Origin: Paenibacillus plantarum
Lineage (GTDB): Bacteria > Bacillota > Bacilli > Paenibacillales > NBRC-103111
DNA: 64,000 nucleotides
Reading direction: 5' to 3'
Assembly (NCBI RefSeq): GCF_013141695.1
Contig: NZ_WHNY01000063.1
Span: 1 to 64,000, forward strand
Shown piece by piece: positions 18,196-26,487 of this stretch. A program made the translations under genes and the position numbers. Position 1 is the first letter of the stretch, and each line of letters begins with the position of its first letter. The notes beneath the pieces are model-generated. The model made no database searches. It was not told where the DNA came from and saw nothing but the letters and a program-made list of their open reading frames with translations.

Positions 18196-18210
18196 GCACG
18201 GCCCCCGTGC
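18196..18210 (-). terminator. Intra-operon hairpin after the solute-binding protein gene
   Basis: GCACGG / CCGTGC arms with a 3-nt loop in the 167-bp gap between the binding-protein gene and the aminotransferase genes. There is no U-tract, so it is more likely an mRNA-stabilising or partially terminating hairpin that keeps binding-protein transcripts abundant. Confidence 0.4.
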
Positions 18211-18288
18211 TTTCACTATGCGTACACGGGAGTCGCGCGGAATGTCGTACATGTGTTCAAAGGTTTACTGACTTACCAAGCTTCTTAT

Positions 18289-19911
18289 TTACGGATTCTC
18301 TGACTTAAAGACAACTGGCGTTTTAAACACTTGCGAAATCGTCTTCGCATAGTTATCAAATATCTCTTTCCCGTGGTACGTGGTCATCAGTTCTTTCCGA
18401 TATTTCGGCCAATTGCTTGCATCCTTCTCTTCAAAGAGGATCTTCACCATATATGCCCGCATTTGTGTACGGAAGGCACCAATATCAAAGCCTGGTGGCG
18501 GAGCTACGTTAGTACCAAGTACGGGATACTTATACGATTTCAGTTTCTCTACGATGGCTCGGTCATGGTCGGTTTCACGAGGATCGATAACTGTCAGACC
18601 AATCGGACTCGGATCTTGCACACCATAAGCGAAGATCGAACTATACACATCGAAGAAATTACCGTTAGCTTGATTATCTTTCGTAATCGCATCCGGAATT
18701 AAAGTAATCGTGTTACCGCTTTTCGTGTAATTGGTGCCCTCTTTCCCATAGTGAGAAAGCAAGTAACCTTCAGGTCCAGCTAACCAATCCATGATTTCAA
18801 TGCTTTTTTTGATTTTTTCTGGCGGTGTTTTGGCTCCGAACAAGAACGGAACGCCCGGCAATGCAGCATAGTTAACAGCATCCGGCATAATGTGGAACGG
18901 AACGAAATCTGCTGTTTTGACGCCGCTGATATCAATGGTCTTCTTCTTCACACTCGTTGCTACGTTATCAAAGGCAGCCGTACGCAGCAAGCTTTGGAAA
19001 ATCCCAGCTTTCCCAGCTTCTACTTTCTCAAGCTCTTGCCCAGGTTTAGCTAAAAACCAGTCCGGATCCACGATTTTCAAAGCGATTGTTGCACGAATAT
19101 CATCGAGCACTTTCCCCGCCCGAATATCGGATTGCGGATCTACATATTCACCGTTCGCTTGATCATACCAGAGGTCAATCCCTAGTCCATTTTTATACCA
19201 TTCTGGAAATTGTTTCGAAACCCCAATACCGTTTCCGGTTGTCGTGAAACCGTATGTGTCATTTTTTCCATTGCCGTCTGGATCATTAAACGTGAATGCT
19301 TTCATGACATTAATCATTTCGTCATAATTCGTTGGCACTTTCAGGCCAAGCTTATCCAGCCAGTCTTTACGCACATAATACGATTGGTAAAGCTGCTTCT
19401 CATAAGGGACAGGTGCACGCATGAAGACCTCTTGCACTTGGTAGCGTGAAATAATTTCAGGGGTTACCCACTTGTAGTAGTTGGGCATCGTTTGCGGGTT
19501 CACATAGGGAGTTAGATCGGCGACCGCTTTATCGATAATAAATTGATTTGTTTGCGCTCCGTCAGCTTGGAACATATCAGGTGTTGCACCAGATGAAATT
19601 TTTAAATTAATTTTGGTCTTATGATCTTCACCAGGGACTCCGTACTCCATGTTTAATTTAACGTTGAACTTCTGCTCAATCGCTTGACGAATGTAATCCT
19701 TATCGGGAGCAGGCAATGACACATCGTTGGTCGGTACAAAAGTTAACCAGTTCAGCGTCATGGGTGGGGATTTCGTAGCTGCCGCTGTTTCAGGCGCAGA
19801 TGAGGTTGTCGTAGATGCGGATGGTGTAGACGTAGCGTCGTCTTTCGAACAAGCACTTAATACAACCAAGCTGGCGATTACGCCGAATGCTACCTGTTTA
19901 CGCACTTTCAT
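18289..19911 (-). CDS. LplA-like extracellular solute-binding lipoprotein
   Basis: About 540 residues. A lipoprotein signal ends in VVLSAC (lipidation cysteine at about residue 22), then a Ser/Thr/Ala-rich linker and a family-1 solute-binding fold. Length and the paired Lpl-type permeases match the LplA group found in Paenibacillus for oligosaccharides or glycosides. It sits outside the membrane and delivers ligand to the two permeases encoded upstream. The start is ATG 19911, after GGGAGGTCGTTTGC; an upstream in-frame extension of 25 codons would spoil the signal peptide. Confidence 0.9.
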   Translation of the reverse strand: MKVRKQVAFGVIASLVVLSACSKDDATSTPSASTTTSSAPETAAATKSPPMTLNWLTFVPTNDVSLPAPDKDYIRQAIEQKFNVKLNMEYGVPGEDHKTKINLKISSGATPDMFQADGAQTNQFIIDKAVADLTPYVNPQTMPNYYKWVTPEIISRYQVQEVFMRAPVPYEKQLYQSYYVRKDWLDKLGLKVPTNYDEMINVMKAFTFNDPDGNGKNDTYGFTTTGNGIGVSKQFPEWYKNGLGIDLWYDQANGEYVDPQSDIRAGKVLDDIRATIALKIVDPDWFLAKPGQELEKVEAGKAGIFQSLLRTAAFDNVATSVKKKTIDISGVKTADFVPFHIMPDAVNYAALPGVPFLFGAKTPPEKIKKSIEIMDWLAGPEGYLLSHYGKEGTNYTKSGNTITLIPDAITKDNQANGNFFDVYSSIFAYGVQDPSPIGLTVIDPRETDHDRAIVEKLKSYKYPVLGTNVAPPPGFDIGAFRTQMRAYMVKILFEEKDASNWPKYRKELMTTYHGKEIFDNYAKTISQVFKTPVVFKSENP

Positions 19912-20033
19912 GCAAACGACCTCCCATTTGTACTCGAATTCATACTCAAGTCTACTCTGGTTGCAGGTGTGACTGAATCGAAGCAAAACACAGCATCACT
20001 CCCTTCAAGATCGTTAGTTCGGCTAATGAACCA

Positions 20034-20933
20034 TTACCCTTTGATGGAACCGACAAGCATTCCTTTTATGAAATATTTCTGAATAAACGGATAGATCGCC
20101 AATAGCGGCAATGTTGTCACAACAACCGTTGCCATTCGGATTGTGTCTGGCGGAAGTGTTTGTATCACAGATGGATTCGTATTCAACTCTTGGCTCACGC
20201 TAGACGTTACTATCATATTGCGCAGAATAACCTGAATCGGATACAGTGCACGATCTGACAAATACAAGATGGCATTGAAGTAGGAATTCCATTGAATCAC
20301 GCCATAGAATAAGCCAATTGTAACGATAATCGGCATGGATAAAGGGATAACGAGTTGGAATAACGTTCTAACGTCCCCACATCCATCGACTTTTGCCGAC
20401 TCTTCTATTTCCGTAGGGAAATTGATAAAGTAGGTCCGCATAATAAACATGTAGAACGGCGAGACAAGTGTAGGAATAATGAGTGACCAAATGGAATTGA
20501 TCAACCCCAGGCCTTTTACGACTAAATAGGTAGGCACTATGCCTCCGCTAAAGAGCATTGTGAACACGATCGCTAGTAGAAAAAATCGTCCTCCAGGTAC
20601 ATCCTTCTTCGAGAGTGGATAAGCTAGACAAATGGTGACCAACAGACTTAAGAAGGTGCCAATGACCGTAATCACAACAGATATCTTAAGCGCATCTGGG
20701 ACAAGCTTGCTGCCGAAGATGGCTCTGTACGCCTGCAAGGTTACTTGCTCTGGAAATAGGACGAATCCTCCATTACGGATTAGTTCCTTATAGGGAGTAA
20801 TCGACTCGATGAACACAAAGTAGAGTGGGAACACCGCAGATAAACAACAGAGTGTAAGGAAAACATAAATGACTACATCGATAATTCGATCTGATTTGGT
20901 CTTATGTACCGCATAGGACACAGGTTCCACCAC
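20034..20933 (-). CDS. LplC-like carbohydrate ABC transporter permease
   Basis: A 299-residue, six-helix MalG-type permease. The EAA coupling loop appears as EESAKVDGCGDVRTLF, and the protein ends FIKGMLVGSIKG, a typical end for this group. It forms the channel with the LplB-like partner encoded 3 bp upstream. No ATPase gene is in the operon; such importers commonly use a shared MsmX-type ATPase encoded elsewhere. The start is probably GTG 20933 or the GTG next to it, since AAGAGGTG lies directly upstream. Confidence 0.9.
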   Translation of the reverse strand: MVEPVSYAVHKTKSDRIIDVVIYVFLTLCCLSAVFPLYFVFIESITPYKELIRNGGFVLFPEQVTLQAYRAIFGSKLVPDALKISVVITVIGTFLSLLVTICLAYPLSKKDVPGGRFFLLAIVFTMLFSGGIVPTYLVVKGLGLINSIWSLIIPTLVSPFYMFIMRTYFINFPTEIEESAKVDGCGDVRTLFQLVIPLSMPIIVTIGLFYGVIQWNSYFNAILYLSDRALYPIQVILRNMIVTSSVSQELNTNPSVIQTLPPDTIRMATVVVTTLPLLAIYPFIQKYFIKGMLVGSIKG

Positions 20934-20936
20934 CTC

Positions 20937-21866
20937 TTAGTAGATTCCAGAACCACCTAATTTTTTCGCGATTCGGTTAGCAGCAATGACGAGCACAAAT
21001 CCAATGACTGATTTAAATACGCCCATTGCGGCCGGAATACTGAAATCACTTTGTTCGATAATTCGGCGGAATATCCACGTATCTAGAATATCCCCGACAA
21101 TCGTCACTCGCGCATTGAGGAACACATAAATTTGATCGAAACCTGCATCGAGAATTGTCCCTAACCGCAGGATTAACAATAAGATGAATACCTCGCGGAC
21201 ACCAGGCAGTGTAATATGCCAAATTTGCCTCCATCGGCCAGCTCCATCCACAACGGCAGCTTCATACAGCTCAGGATTAATTGTCGCTAAAGCAGCTAAG
21301 AAGAAAATAGCGCCAAACCCCGTATTTCTCCATACATCGGTTAGAATGATGAGCGGCCGGAAGAGATCCGAATTGGCAAGGACATTCAGTTCACCCCATC
21401 CCATATTTTGATAGAACGTCGTGACGAGCCCTGTGCCCGGAGAGAAAAATGAATAAACTAAACCGTATACGATTACCCATGATAAAAAGTAAGGTCCGTA
21501 TGTGATCGTTTGAACGATCTTTTTAAACCATGTGACACGGATTTCATTGAGCAGCAAGGCGAGAATTAAATCAGGAAGTAGATTGAAGACGAGTCGGTAA
21601 AGACTTATGAGGAGTGTGTTGGTCATGAGTCGGAGAAAATCTGGTGATTCAAAGATCGTTTGGAAATTGCGCCAACCTACCCAGGGACTATCCCAGATGC
21701 CTCTGGTGACACTGTAATCCTTGAATGCAACGAGTAAGCCAGCCATCGGAATGTAGCGAAAGATAAGGAAGTACAATAAGCCTGGGGCCATTAACAGATA
21801 GAACCATCGATATCGATATACTTTTCGAATAACACGATTTGACTTGGCACTGATGATGGACGCCAT
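20937..21866 (-). CDS. LplB-like carbohydrate ABC transporter permease
   Basis: A 309-residue permease with six helices. It opens with RYRWFYLLMAPGLLYFLIF and YIPMAGLLVAFKDY, the signature of LplB/YtcP-type proteins. The EAA loop is ELYEAAVVDGAGRWRQIW. It is the first gene of the seven-gene operon. ATG start at 21866. A promoter and a 17-bp palindrome lie directly upstream, shared with the divergent GntR-type regulator. Confidence 0.9.
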   Translation of the reverse strand: MASIISAKSNRVIRKVYRYRWFYLLMAPGLLYFLIFRYIPMAGLLVAFKDYSVTRGIWDSPWVGWRNFQTIFESPDFLRLMTNTLLISLYRLVFNLLPDLILALLLNEIRVTWFKKIVQTITYGPYFLSWVIVYGLVYSFFSPGTGLVTTFYQNMGWGELNVLANSDLFRPLIILTDVWRNTGFGAIFFLAALATINPELYEAAVVDGAGRWRQIWHITLPGVREVFILLLILRLGTILDAGFDQIYVFLNARVTIVGDILDTWIFRRIIEQSDFSIPAAMGVFKSVIGFVLVIAANRIAKKLGGSGIY

Positions 21867-21891
21867 GTGGTCACCCCCCGTTTACAATCCC

Positions 21892-21921
21892 ATTATAATT
21901 TATATTCACAAAAAAATACAA
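21892..21921 (-). promoter_or_regulatory. Predicted promoter of the Lpl-like operon
   Basis: On the minus strand, -35 TTGTAT (21916-21921) and -10 TATAAT (21892-21897) are separated by 18 bp, about 25 bp before the operon's first ATG. The -10 is a perfect sigma-A hexamer. Confidence 0.65.
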
Positions 21922-21928
21922 GTGCTAT

Positions 21929-21945
21929 ACATGTTTAAAACATGT
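21929..21945. promoter_or_regulatory. 17-bp perfect palindrome, candidate operator of the GntR-type regulator
   Basis: ACATGTTTAAAACATGT is a perfect inverted repeat around a central A. Its centre lies about 52 bp before the predicted operon start point, just upstream of the -35, where activators usually bind. It also lies between the divergent regulator and operon genes. Confidence 0.6.
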
Positions 21946-21989
21946 CTTTAAATTGACCAAAAGCCTTGCTAGTCCTCACTATTTTCTTG

Positions 21990-22018
21990 TTGTATATTTT
22001 CCAAATATTGTTTAGAAT
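21990..22018 (+). promoter_or_regulatory. Predicted promoter of the GntR-type regulator gene
   Basis: TTGTAT (21990-21995) and TAGAAT (22013-22018) are 17 bp apart. GTTGTAT (21989-21995) and ATACAAC (22021-22027) form an inverted repeat bracketing the -10, which could serve autoregulation. Confidence 0.5.
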
Positions 22019-22053
22019 ACATACAACTGCGCAAATAGGTGGGGATTCTAGTT

Positions 22054-23439
22054 ATGAGAAAAAAGGACCAATATTGCTATTCTTCTTTGACCGATATCCT
22101 GCGGGAGCAAATTCTTTCGGGCTTTATTAAGAAGGATGAGTTCCTCATGTCCGAAAATGAATTAAGCAAATATTACGAACTCAGCCGCAGCTCCGTTCGC
22201 AAATCACTCGACCTCCTGTTGAAGGAAGGGCTCGTTGTGAAAAAAGCCGGACTGGGCACCTTCGTCTCCCCTAATGTCACTGTACGGAAATCGAAGCGGA
22301 AAGTATTGCGCATTTTGACAATTACGCCTTCTTACTTTGTCGATCACTGCTTGCCATTCATTTGCGAAACGTTCGAACAACAGCATCTCGACGTGGACAT
22401 TAAGTTGCTCAGCTTTCCAATCACTCAATTCTGGGAATCCCTTCATAAGTGCATCGAAATGGGCATTCAACCAGACATTTGTATCATCACGGATACGATC
22501 TTCCAAGAGCTTAAATCGATGGATGATTTCGTTAGTTTAGACAGAATTATGGATGATGAGCTGAATCGAATGTACCCTAAGGTGATCGACGGATTCCGCA
22601 AGGACGGCAGCGTCAAAGCGATACCTGTCACATTTTCAGGTATTTGCCTGGCCTACAATCCGCGCATGTTCGACAAATACAACGTCGAAGCGCCGCGTCA
22701 TGGATGGGATAAGGAAGCGTTTATCGAGACAGCTGGGCGGTTGACATTTGATACCAACGATGATGGTATTATCGATAATTATGGTTTCTCACTCCCTTCG
22801 ACACTTAACCGTTGGAACGTAATCGCGATGCAGCATGGCTTTGACTTTCATAAGCCGAATAAGAAAGCGCTCCTAGATACGCTAACTTTTATGCACGATA
22901 TGATCTATCGACAAAGAAGCGCGCTCGTTTCTCATATGCAACTGCATCGCGTTGCTTTCCAAAGCGAACAAGTCGCCATGATGCTGACGACTACCATTGA
23001 GCTTGCTGGATTTGGCGACAAGCTGCCTTTCGAGCCCAAATTCGCGCCGATGCCATTCGGAGATTCACCGAATACGTTACTAATCGCGAATGCCTTGATG
23101 GTTCATTCCGCAAGTACGGAACGTGAACTGGCGATCCAATTCCTTCAGACTGCCTGCCATCCAGATGTTCAGGCCAAAATCGCCGAATCACGCTTCCTCT
23201 CAGTACTTCCCGATATCAATAAGATGATGTGGGACCCGCTTGATCTGGCGTCTCTCCATATTTCAGATGGTCAATTACATCATGCCTTCTATCAACATGA
23301 AACCATCTCTGACACGCAAATGATGCAAGAGGTTAACCAGGAGATGATGTTGTATTGGGAAGGTATGGAATCGGCCGAGCAATGTGCGAAACGACTGCAG
23401 AAGATTCTTGCTCCGCGTAAGAAAGTGGCCAGTCGGTAA
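22054..23439 (+). CDS. GntR helix-turn-helix fused to a cytoplasmic solute-binding-protein fold
   Basis: About 461 residues. Residues 1-75 are a GntR-type winged helix (LTDILREQILSGFIKKDEFL, ENELSKYYELSRSSVRKSLD, KKAGLGTFV). The rest looks like a family-1 extracellular solute-binding protein (FCETFEQQHLDVDIKLL, VSLDRIMDD, FDTNDDGIIDNYGFSLPS, QFLQTACHPDVQAKIAESRF) but has no signal peptide, so the ligand is sensed in the cytoplasm. It is divergent from an Lpl-type importer operon and should control it. The start is ATG 22054, after AGGTGGGGA; a GTG 15 bp upstream overlaps that ribosome site. Confidence 0.85.
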   Translation: MRKKDQYCYSSLTDILREQILSGFIKKDEFLMSENELSKYYELSRSSVRKSLDLLLKEGLVVKKAGLGTFVSPNVTVRKSKRKVLRILTITPSYFVDHCLPFICETFEQQHLDVDIKLLSFPITQFWESLHKCIEMGIQPDICIITDTIFQELKSMDDFVSLDRIMDDELNRMYPKVIDGFRKDGSVKAIPVTFSGICLAYNPRMFDKYNVEAPRHGWDKEAFIETAGRLTFDTNDDGIIDNYGFSLPSTLNRWNVIAMQHGFDFHKPNKKALLDTLTFMHDMIYRQRSALVSHMQLHRVAFQSEQVAMMLTTTIELAGFGDKLPFEPKFAPMPFGDSPNTLLIANALMVHSASTERELAIQFLQTACHPDVQAKIAESRFLSVLPDINKMMWDPLDLASLHISDGQLHHAFYQHETISDTQMMQEVNQEMMLYWEGMESAEQCAKRLQKILAPRKKVASR

Positions 23440-23441
23440 AA

Positions 23442-23483
23442 TAAGGACCGCCAGAAAGTAGATTTACCTACTTTGCGGCGGTC
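23442..23483 (-). terminator. Hairpin terminator
   Basis: GACCGCC (23446-23452) and GGCGGTC (23477-23483) with an inner AAAGTAG/CTACTTT stem. A T-rich tract follows on the minus strand. It may also help end the regulator transcript. Confidence 0.6.
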
Positions 23484-23704
23484 GAGAATTAACCCTAATC
23501 TGTGCATTGTTGTCACTCGTCGAGTACACGATTCGATAAATCGAAACCTTATAGGTACCTGCCGCAAGAGTTAGCGTCCACTTCACACCTACACCAGGTT
23601 TTATAGGAATATCGCGTTGATGAATTGTTATAGCCCAATAAACTGCTATCCCCAAATTTCCCCGACAACTCTGCATATCCCGTTGTTCCGTTATCAACGA
23701 TGAT
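23464..23704 (-). pseudogene. Fragment of a golvesin/xanthan-lyase-type binding domain, frameshifted
   Basis: Read on the minus strand from 23704, one frame gives IIVDNGTTGYAELSGKF then SLLGYNNSSTRYS. After a 1-nt shift near 23600 a second frame gives VKWTLTLAAGTYKVSIYR and STSDNNAQIRVN. Joined, these follow the pattern of golvesin-C-terminal / xanthan-lyase-type carbohydrate-binding domains (VDN..GY.E..G, GYN.S.TRY, KW...L.AGTYKVSIY, SD.NAQI.V). No start codon, signal peptide or catalytic domain is attached. It looks like the decayed remnant of a secreted polysaccharide-active enzyme. Confidence 0.55.
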
Positions 23705-23818
23705 CGCGCAGATCGCTGAATTCAAGGAAATCGTTCAGAAGGGCTGACTGTTGATGTGTACGAGGATCGCATTCATATTCGGGGGCGGGATTTTGCGATT
23801 ATTGTTTGGATCTCCTAA
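23700..23818 (+). pseudogene. Possible C-terminal gene remnant on the plus strand
   Basis: The plus strand encodes QIAEFKEIVQKG, stops, and in the next frame (one base missing) continues LTVDVYEDRIHIRGRDF then AIIVWIS-stop at 23816-23818. Adding one G near 23743 would join them. The VDVYEDRIHIRGRDF strand pair resembles C-terminal ends of some calcineurin-like phosphoesterases, but the piece is too short for a firm family call. Confidence 0.35.
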
Positions 23819-23855
23819 GCCGATTTTATTGTAAAGCGATAATTAGATTGAAGAT

Positions 23856-23891
23856 AAATAGACCAGTCACCTAAACGTGACTGGTCTATTT
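23856..23891. terminator. Perfect 15-bp inverted repeat, terminator-like
   Basis: AAATAGACCAGTCAC (23856-23870) and GTGACTGGTCTATTT (23877-23891) with a 6-nt loop. The T/A-rich ends could act as short U-tracts in both directions. Confidence 0.65.
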
Positions 23892-23954
23892 ATACGCCAG
23901 AATTTGTATGCTTTGGTTTTTGGAGTAAGCAAAGTTTCCCCCTTATTTATGGCT

Positions 23955-23981
23955 GAGATAGTCGATATAATCGACTATCTC
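23955..23981. terminator. Hairpin after the ManC gene
   Basis: GAGATAGTCGAT and ATCGACTATCTC are perfectly complementary with a 3-nt loop. The T5 tract is on the plus-strand side. By position it ends the minus-strand gene at 23989. Confidence 0.6.
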
Positions 23982-23988
23982 CCTTTTT

Positions 23989-25332
23989 CTACCATATATC
24001 CGAAAATCGAGTAATATCTTCTTGTGACAGTTCCTTGCCCAACAAGACTTCCATGAATTCAAGATGAGTAACTGCCTTGATACCATGCTTAATGCCAGCA
24101 AGAATTAGCAGAACATCACCTGCCATCAGTTTATATAGTTTGTCCTCCATAAGAATTTCTGCGATGCCTGAAAGAATCGTTAGGCTTTTTTGCCGATTCT
24201 GATGCTGGTGATAACTGGTCATCTTCCCATGCGCGAGCTTCACAAGTTTAATCATACCTTCAGTCCCATTTTCATCATTTTTCCAATATTTCAAAATGTG
24301 ATATGAGCCCCATCTTTTCTCCACGTGCATCGGAATCTGGGTGACTTGTGCTAGCCTTTCCTTAATTAAATGGGCTTTCTCCTTATTCGCAATCAAGATA
24401 CCGTCCGGATTTGCCGCGACAACGAGATCCGAAACGCCAATGACTTCAATGGGATAAGGTAGTTCGTTGATAAGGTGTGTATTTACGGAATCATCTGAGA
24501 TCCTTCCTGGTCCAATAACGCTTTGCTCACAATGAGGAGTTAGTGCCTTCCATGTGCCCACATCCTGCCATAAACCTACATACTTTATAACCACAGCGTT
24601 TTGACTATGCTCAACGACTTCGCGATCAAAGCTTGTATTGGCAAGATGCTCATACTTAGCCAGCCATGAATCAACTCGTGCCGGTTCCCCTTTGTCCTTT
24701 AAATAGGTCAGCATGTACTTTAATGGAAATGCGAATATACCACAATTCCATAGAGCATGCTGCTCCATTAATTGAGCGGCAACATGCTCATTTGGCTTTT
24801 CGATGAAGTGATCAATATTTGCAAATTCTTCGTTCACTTTAGGGAGAACTGGCACAATATAACCGAATTGATCAGAAGGCATCGTCGGGTTGGTTCCAAG
24901 TAGAGCTAGATCAGCTTTAGATCGTGAAATAACCTCAGGAAAGCGATGAAGCAACTGGAAAAATGCGGAATCTGCATAAGTGTCCACTGGGAGAATACAG
25001 ATCGTTTCATCCGAATCAACCAACATTTTCTCATGCAAATAAGTAACAGCTAAAGCTATGGCCGCATAGGTTCCCCTTTTAAATGGTTCACTTAGGATAG
25101 GAATGTGTTCGCCAACATACGTACGTGTTATCTCTACTTGACTGTGATGCGTAACAATGCATGTGTATGGCAGTAAGCCTACCTCATCTAATTGTCTGCA
25201 TATTCGCTCAATCATCGATTCTCTAACCCCATTTGTGGATTTCAAAAGCTTAAGAAACACCTTGGAGCGAATCTCATTGGATAAAGGCCATAGCCTTTTT
25301 CCTGATCCCCCGCACAACAGTACAATACGCAA
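23989..25332 (-). CDS. Mannose-1-phosphate guanylyltransferase / mannose-6-phosphate isomerase-like
   Basis: About 447 residues. The N-terminal nucleotidyltransferase domain has LLCGGSGKRLWPLS (pyrophosphorylase motif), ILPVDTYAD and FIEKPNEHVA. The C-terminal cupin has EKRWGSYHILKYWKN, KMTSYHQHQNRQKSLTI and GIKHGIKAVTHLEFMEV, as in type II ManC/CpsB enzymes. It should make GDP-mannose for polysaccharide assembly in the cytoplasm. The cupin's usual metal-binding HRSEHW is replaced by HQHQNRQKS, so isomerase activity is uncertain. The start is TTG 25332, with AAGGAGG 7 bp before. Two glycosyltransferase genes lie upstream. Confidence 0.85.
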   Translation of the reverse strand: MRIVLLCGGSGKRLWPLSNEIRSKVFLKLLKSTNGVRESMIERICRQLDEVGLLPYTCIVTHHSQVEITRTYVGEHIPILSEPFKRGTYAAIALAVTYLHEKMLVDSDETICILPVDTYADSAFFQLLHRFPEVISRSKADLALLGTNPTMPSDQFGYIVPVLPKVNEEFANIDHFIEKPNEHVAAQLMEQHALWNCGIFAFPLKYMLTYLKDKGEPARVDSWLAKYEHLANTSFDREVVEHSQNAVVIKYVGLWQDVGTWKALTPHCEQSVIGPGRISDDSVNTHLINELPYPIEVIGVSDLVVAANPDGILIANKEKAHLIKERLAQVTQIPMHVEKRWGSYHILKYWKNDENGTEGMIKLVKLAHGKMTSYHQHQNRQKSLTILSGIAEILMEDKLYKLMAGDVLLILAGIKHGIKAVTHLEFMEVLLGKELSQEDITRFSDIW

Positions 25333-25371
25333 GCCAAATCCTCCTTTCCTGGGGGACGTCACGCTTCACCC

Positions 25372-26487
25372 TTATTTCTTGGATTGAATGACTTTATCAA
25401 CAACATGCTTCATCAGCATCCCTGCACGTGACCAAGTCAAATGAAGGACATCCAATCTTCCCTGACTTCCCTTACGCTTACATAATTCGGGATTCTCGTA
25501 GGCTTTCCTCATATTCATTCGCAAACTATAATGATCAGGTTCAGCCCACAGCTGTCCCTTCTCAGCAAACAGGTACCTGAATGAGCGCGATATGGCATGT
25601 GAACTATTCATGCTAATGGACGGATTCTTCAGTTGATAGGGAATGAGAAACGAGTTATTGTTCGTCAGGAAATCCATTTGCCCGCCCCAAGCAGTCGTAA
25701 TGACAGGGATGCCGCTGGCCAACGCTTCTAGAAACGGGAGTCCTACCCCTTCGCCTCGCGTAGGAAGGACGAAGGCATCTCCAAGTGTATATAGTCCTTT
25801 TAGCTGCTTTCCGCTTAATCGTCTTCCAATAATGACAACGGGCGCTGTATCTTTGTTTATACCCAATCTCTTTTTGTACTGCCTTATTTGCCGCTGAATC
25901 CATTTTTCATTTTCATAAGGCATATAGCCGTTCGTTTTGATCACAAGAATAACGTTATCTTCGGATGAAAACTCTTCCCAATACGCACGCAGCAAGCCTT
26001 CGGGGTTTTTACGATGTTGAAAGCCAAATACCGACACGAAAGTGAACCTGCCTGCAGCACGCGGCAATACAAACTTCGGATTGGTTGGTTTAAATACCTT
26101 CGTATCTACACCATGCGGAACAATGTAAATCGGGACTGTAACCCCGCTGTTCTGAAGTGCACGCTTATTATGTTGCGTGGGTACACAGACCGCATCAAAT
26201 TTGTTCATATGAGAACGCCATTTGTTTGGCGTTTTGCTGGTTTCCCAAACGGTATTTAGAATGATGGGATCATATAGACTTCGTTCATGACCCCAATGAA
26301 TATGGCTCGGAACACCGTGATAGATAAGCACTCTCTTGCCTTTGGAAGGTCTTTTACCAACGCTTAAATGCCCAAACCTAACAGCAACGCCTTTCCGTTT
26401 CAAAGAAGCCGCATAGGTTCTACTTGCATGACCAAGACCACTAGCTTTGTGTACAGGTCCCTTCCAGACAACAACATAGGGCTTCAT
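25372..26487 (-). CDS. GT4-family glycosyltransferase
   Basis: A 371-residue GT-B fold transferase. Visible motifs are GLGHASRTYAASL at the N-terminal acceptor side, PHGVDTKVFKP, the linker FGFQHRKNPEGLLRAY and the GT4 E-x7-E donor site in GEGVGLPFLEALASGIPVI. It probably adds mannose or a related sugar, given the ManC gene just downstream. It overlaps the preceding gene by 4 bp (ATGA) and is therefore coupled to it. There is no signal peptide, so it acts at the cytoplasmic face. Confidence 0.88.
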   Translation of the reverse strand: MKPYVVVWKGPVHKASGLGHASRTYAASLKRKGVAVRFGHLSVGKRPSKGKRVLIYHGVPSHIHWGHERSLYDPIILNTVWETSKTPNKWRSHMNKFDAVCVPTQHNKRALQNSGVTVPIYIVPHGVDTKVFKPTNPKFVLPRAAGRFTFVSVFGFQHRKNPEGLLRAYWEEFSSEDNVILVIKTNGYMPYENEKWIQRQIRQYKKRLGINKDTAPVVIIGRRLSGKQLKGLYTLGDAFVLPTRGEGVGLPFLEALASGIPVITTAWGGQMDFLTNNNSFLIPYQLKNPSISMNSSHAISRSFRYLFAEKGQLWAEPDHYSLRMNMRKAYENPELCKRKGSQGRLDVLHLTWSRAGMLMKHVVDKVIQSKK

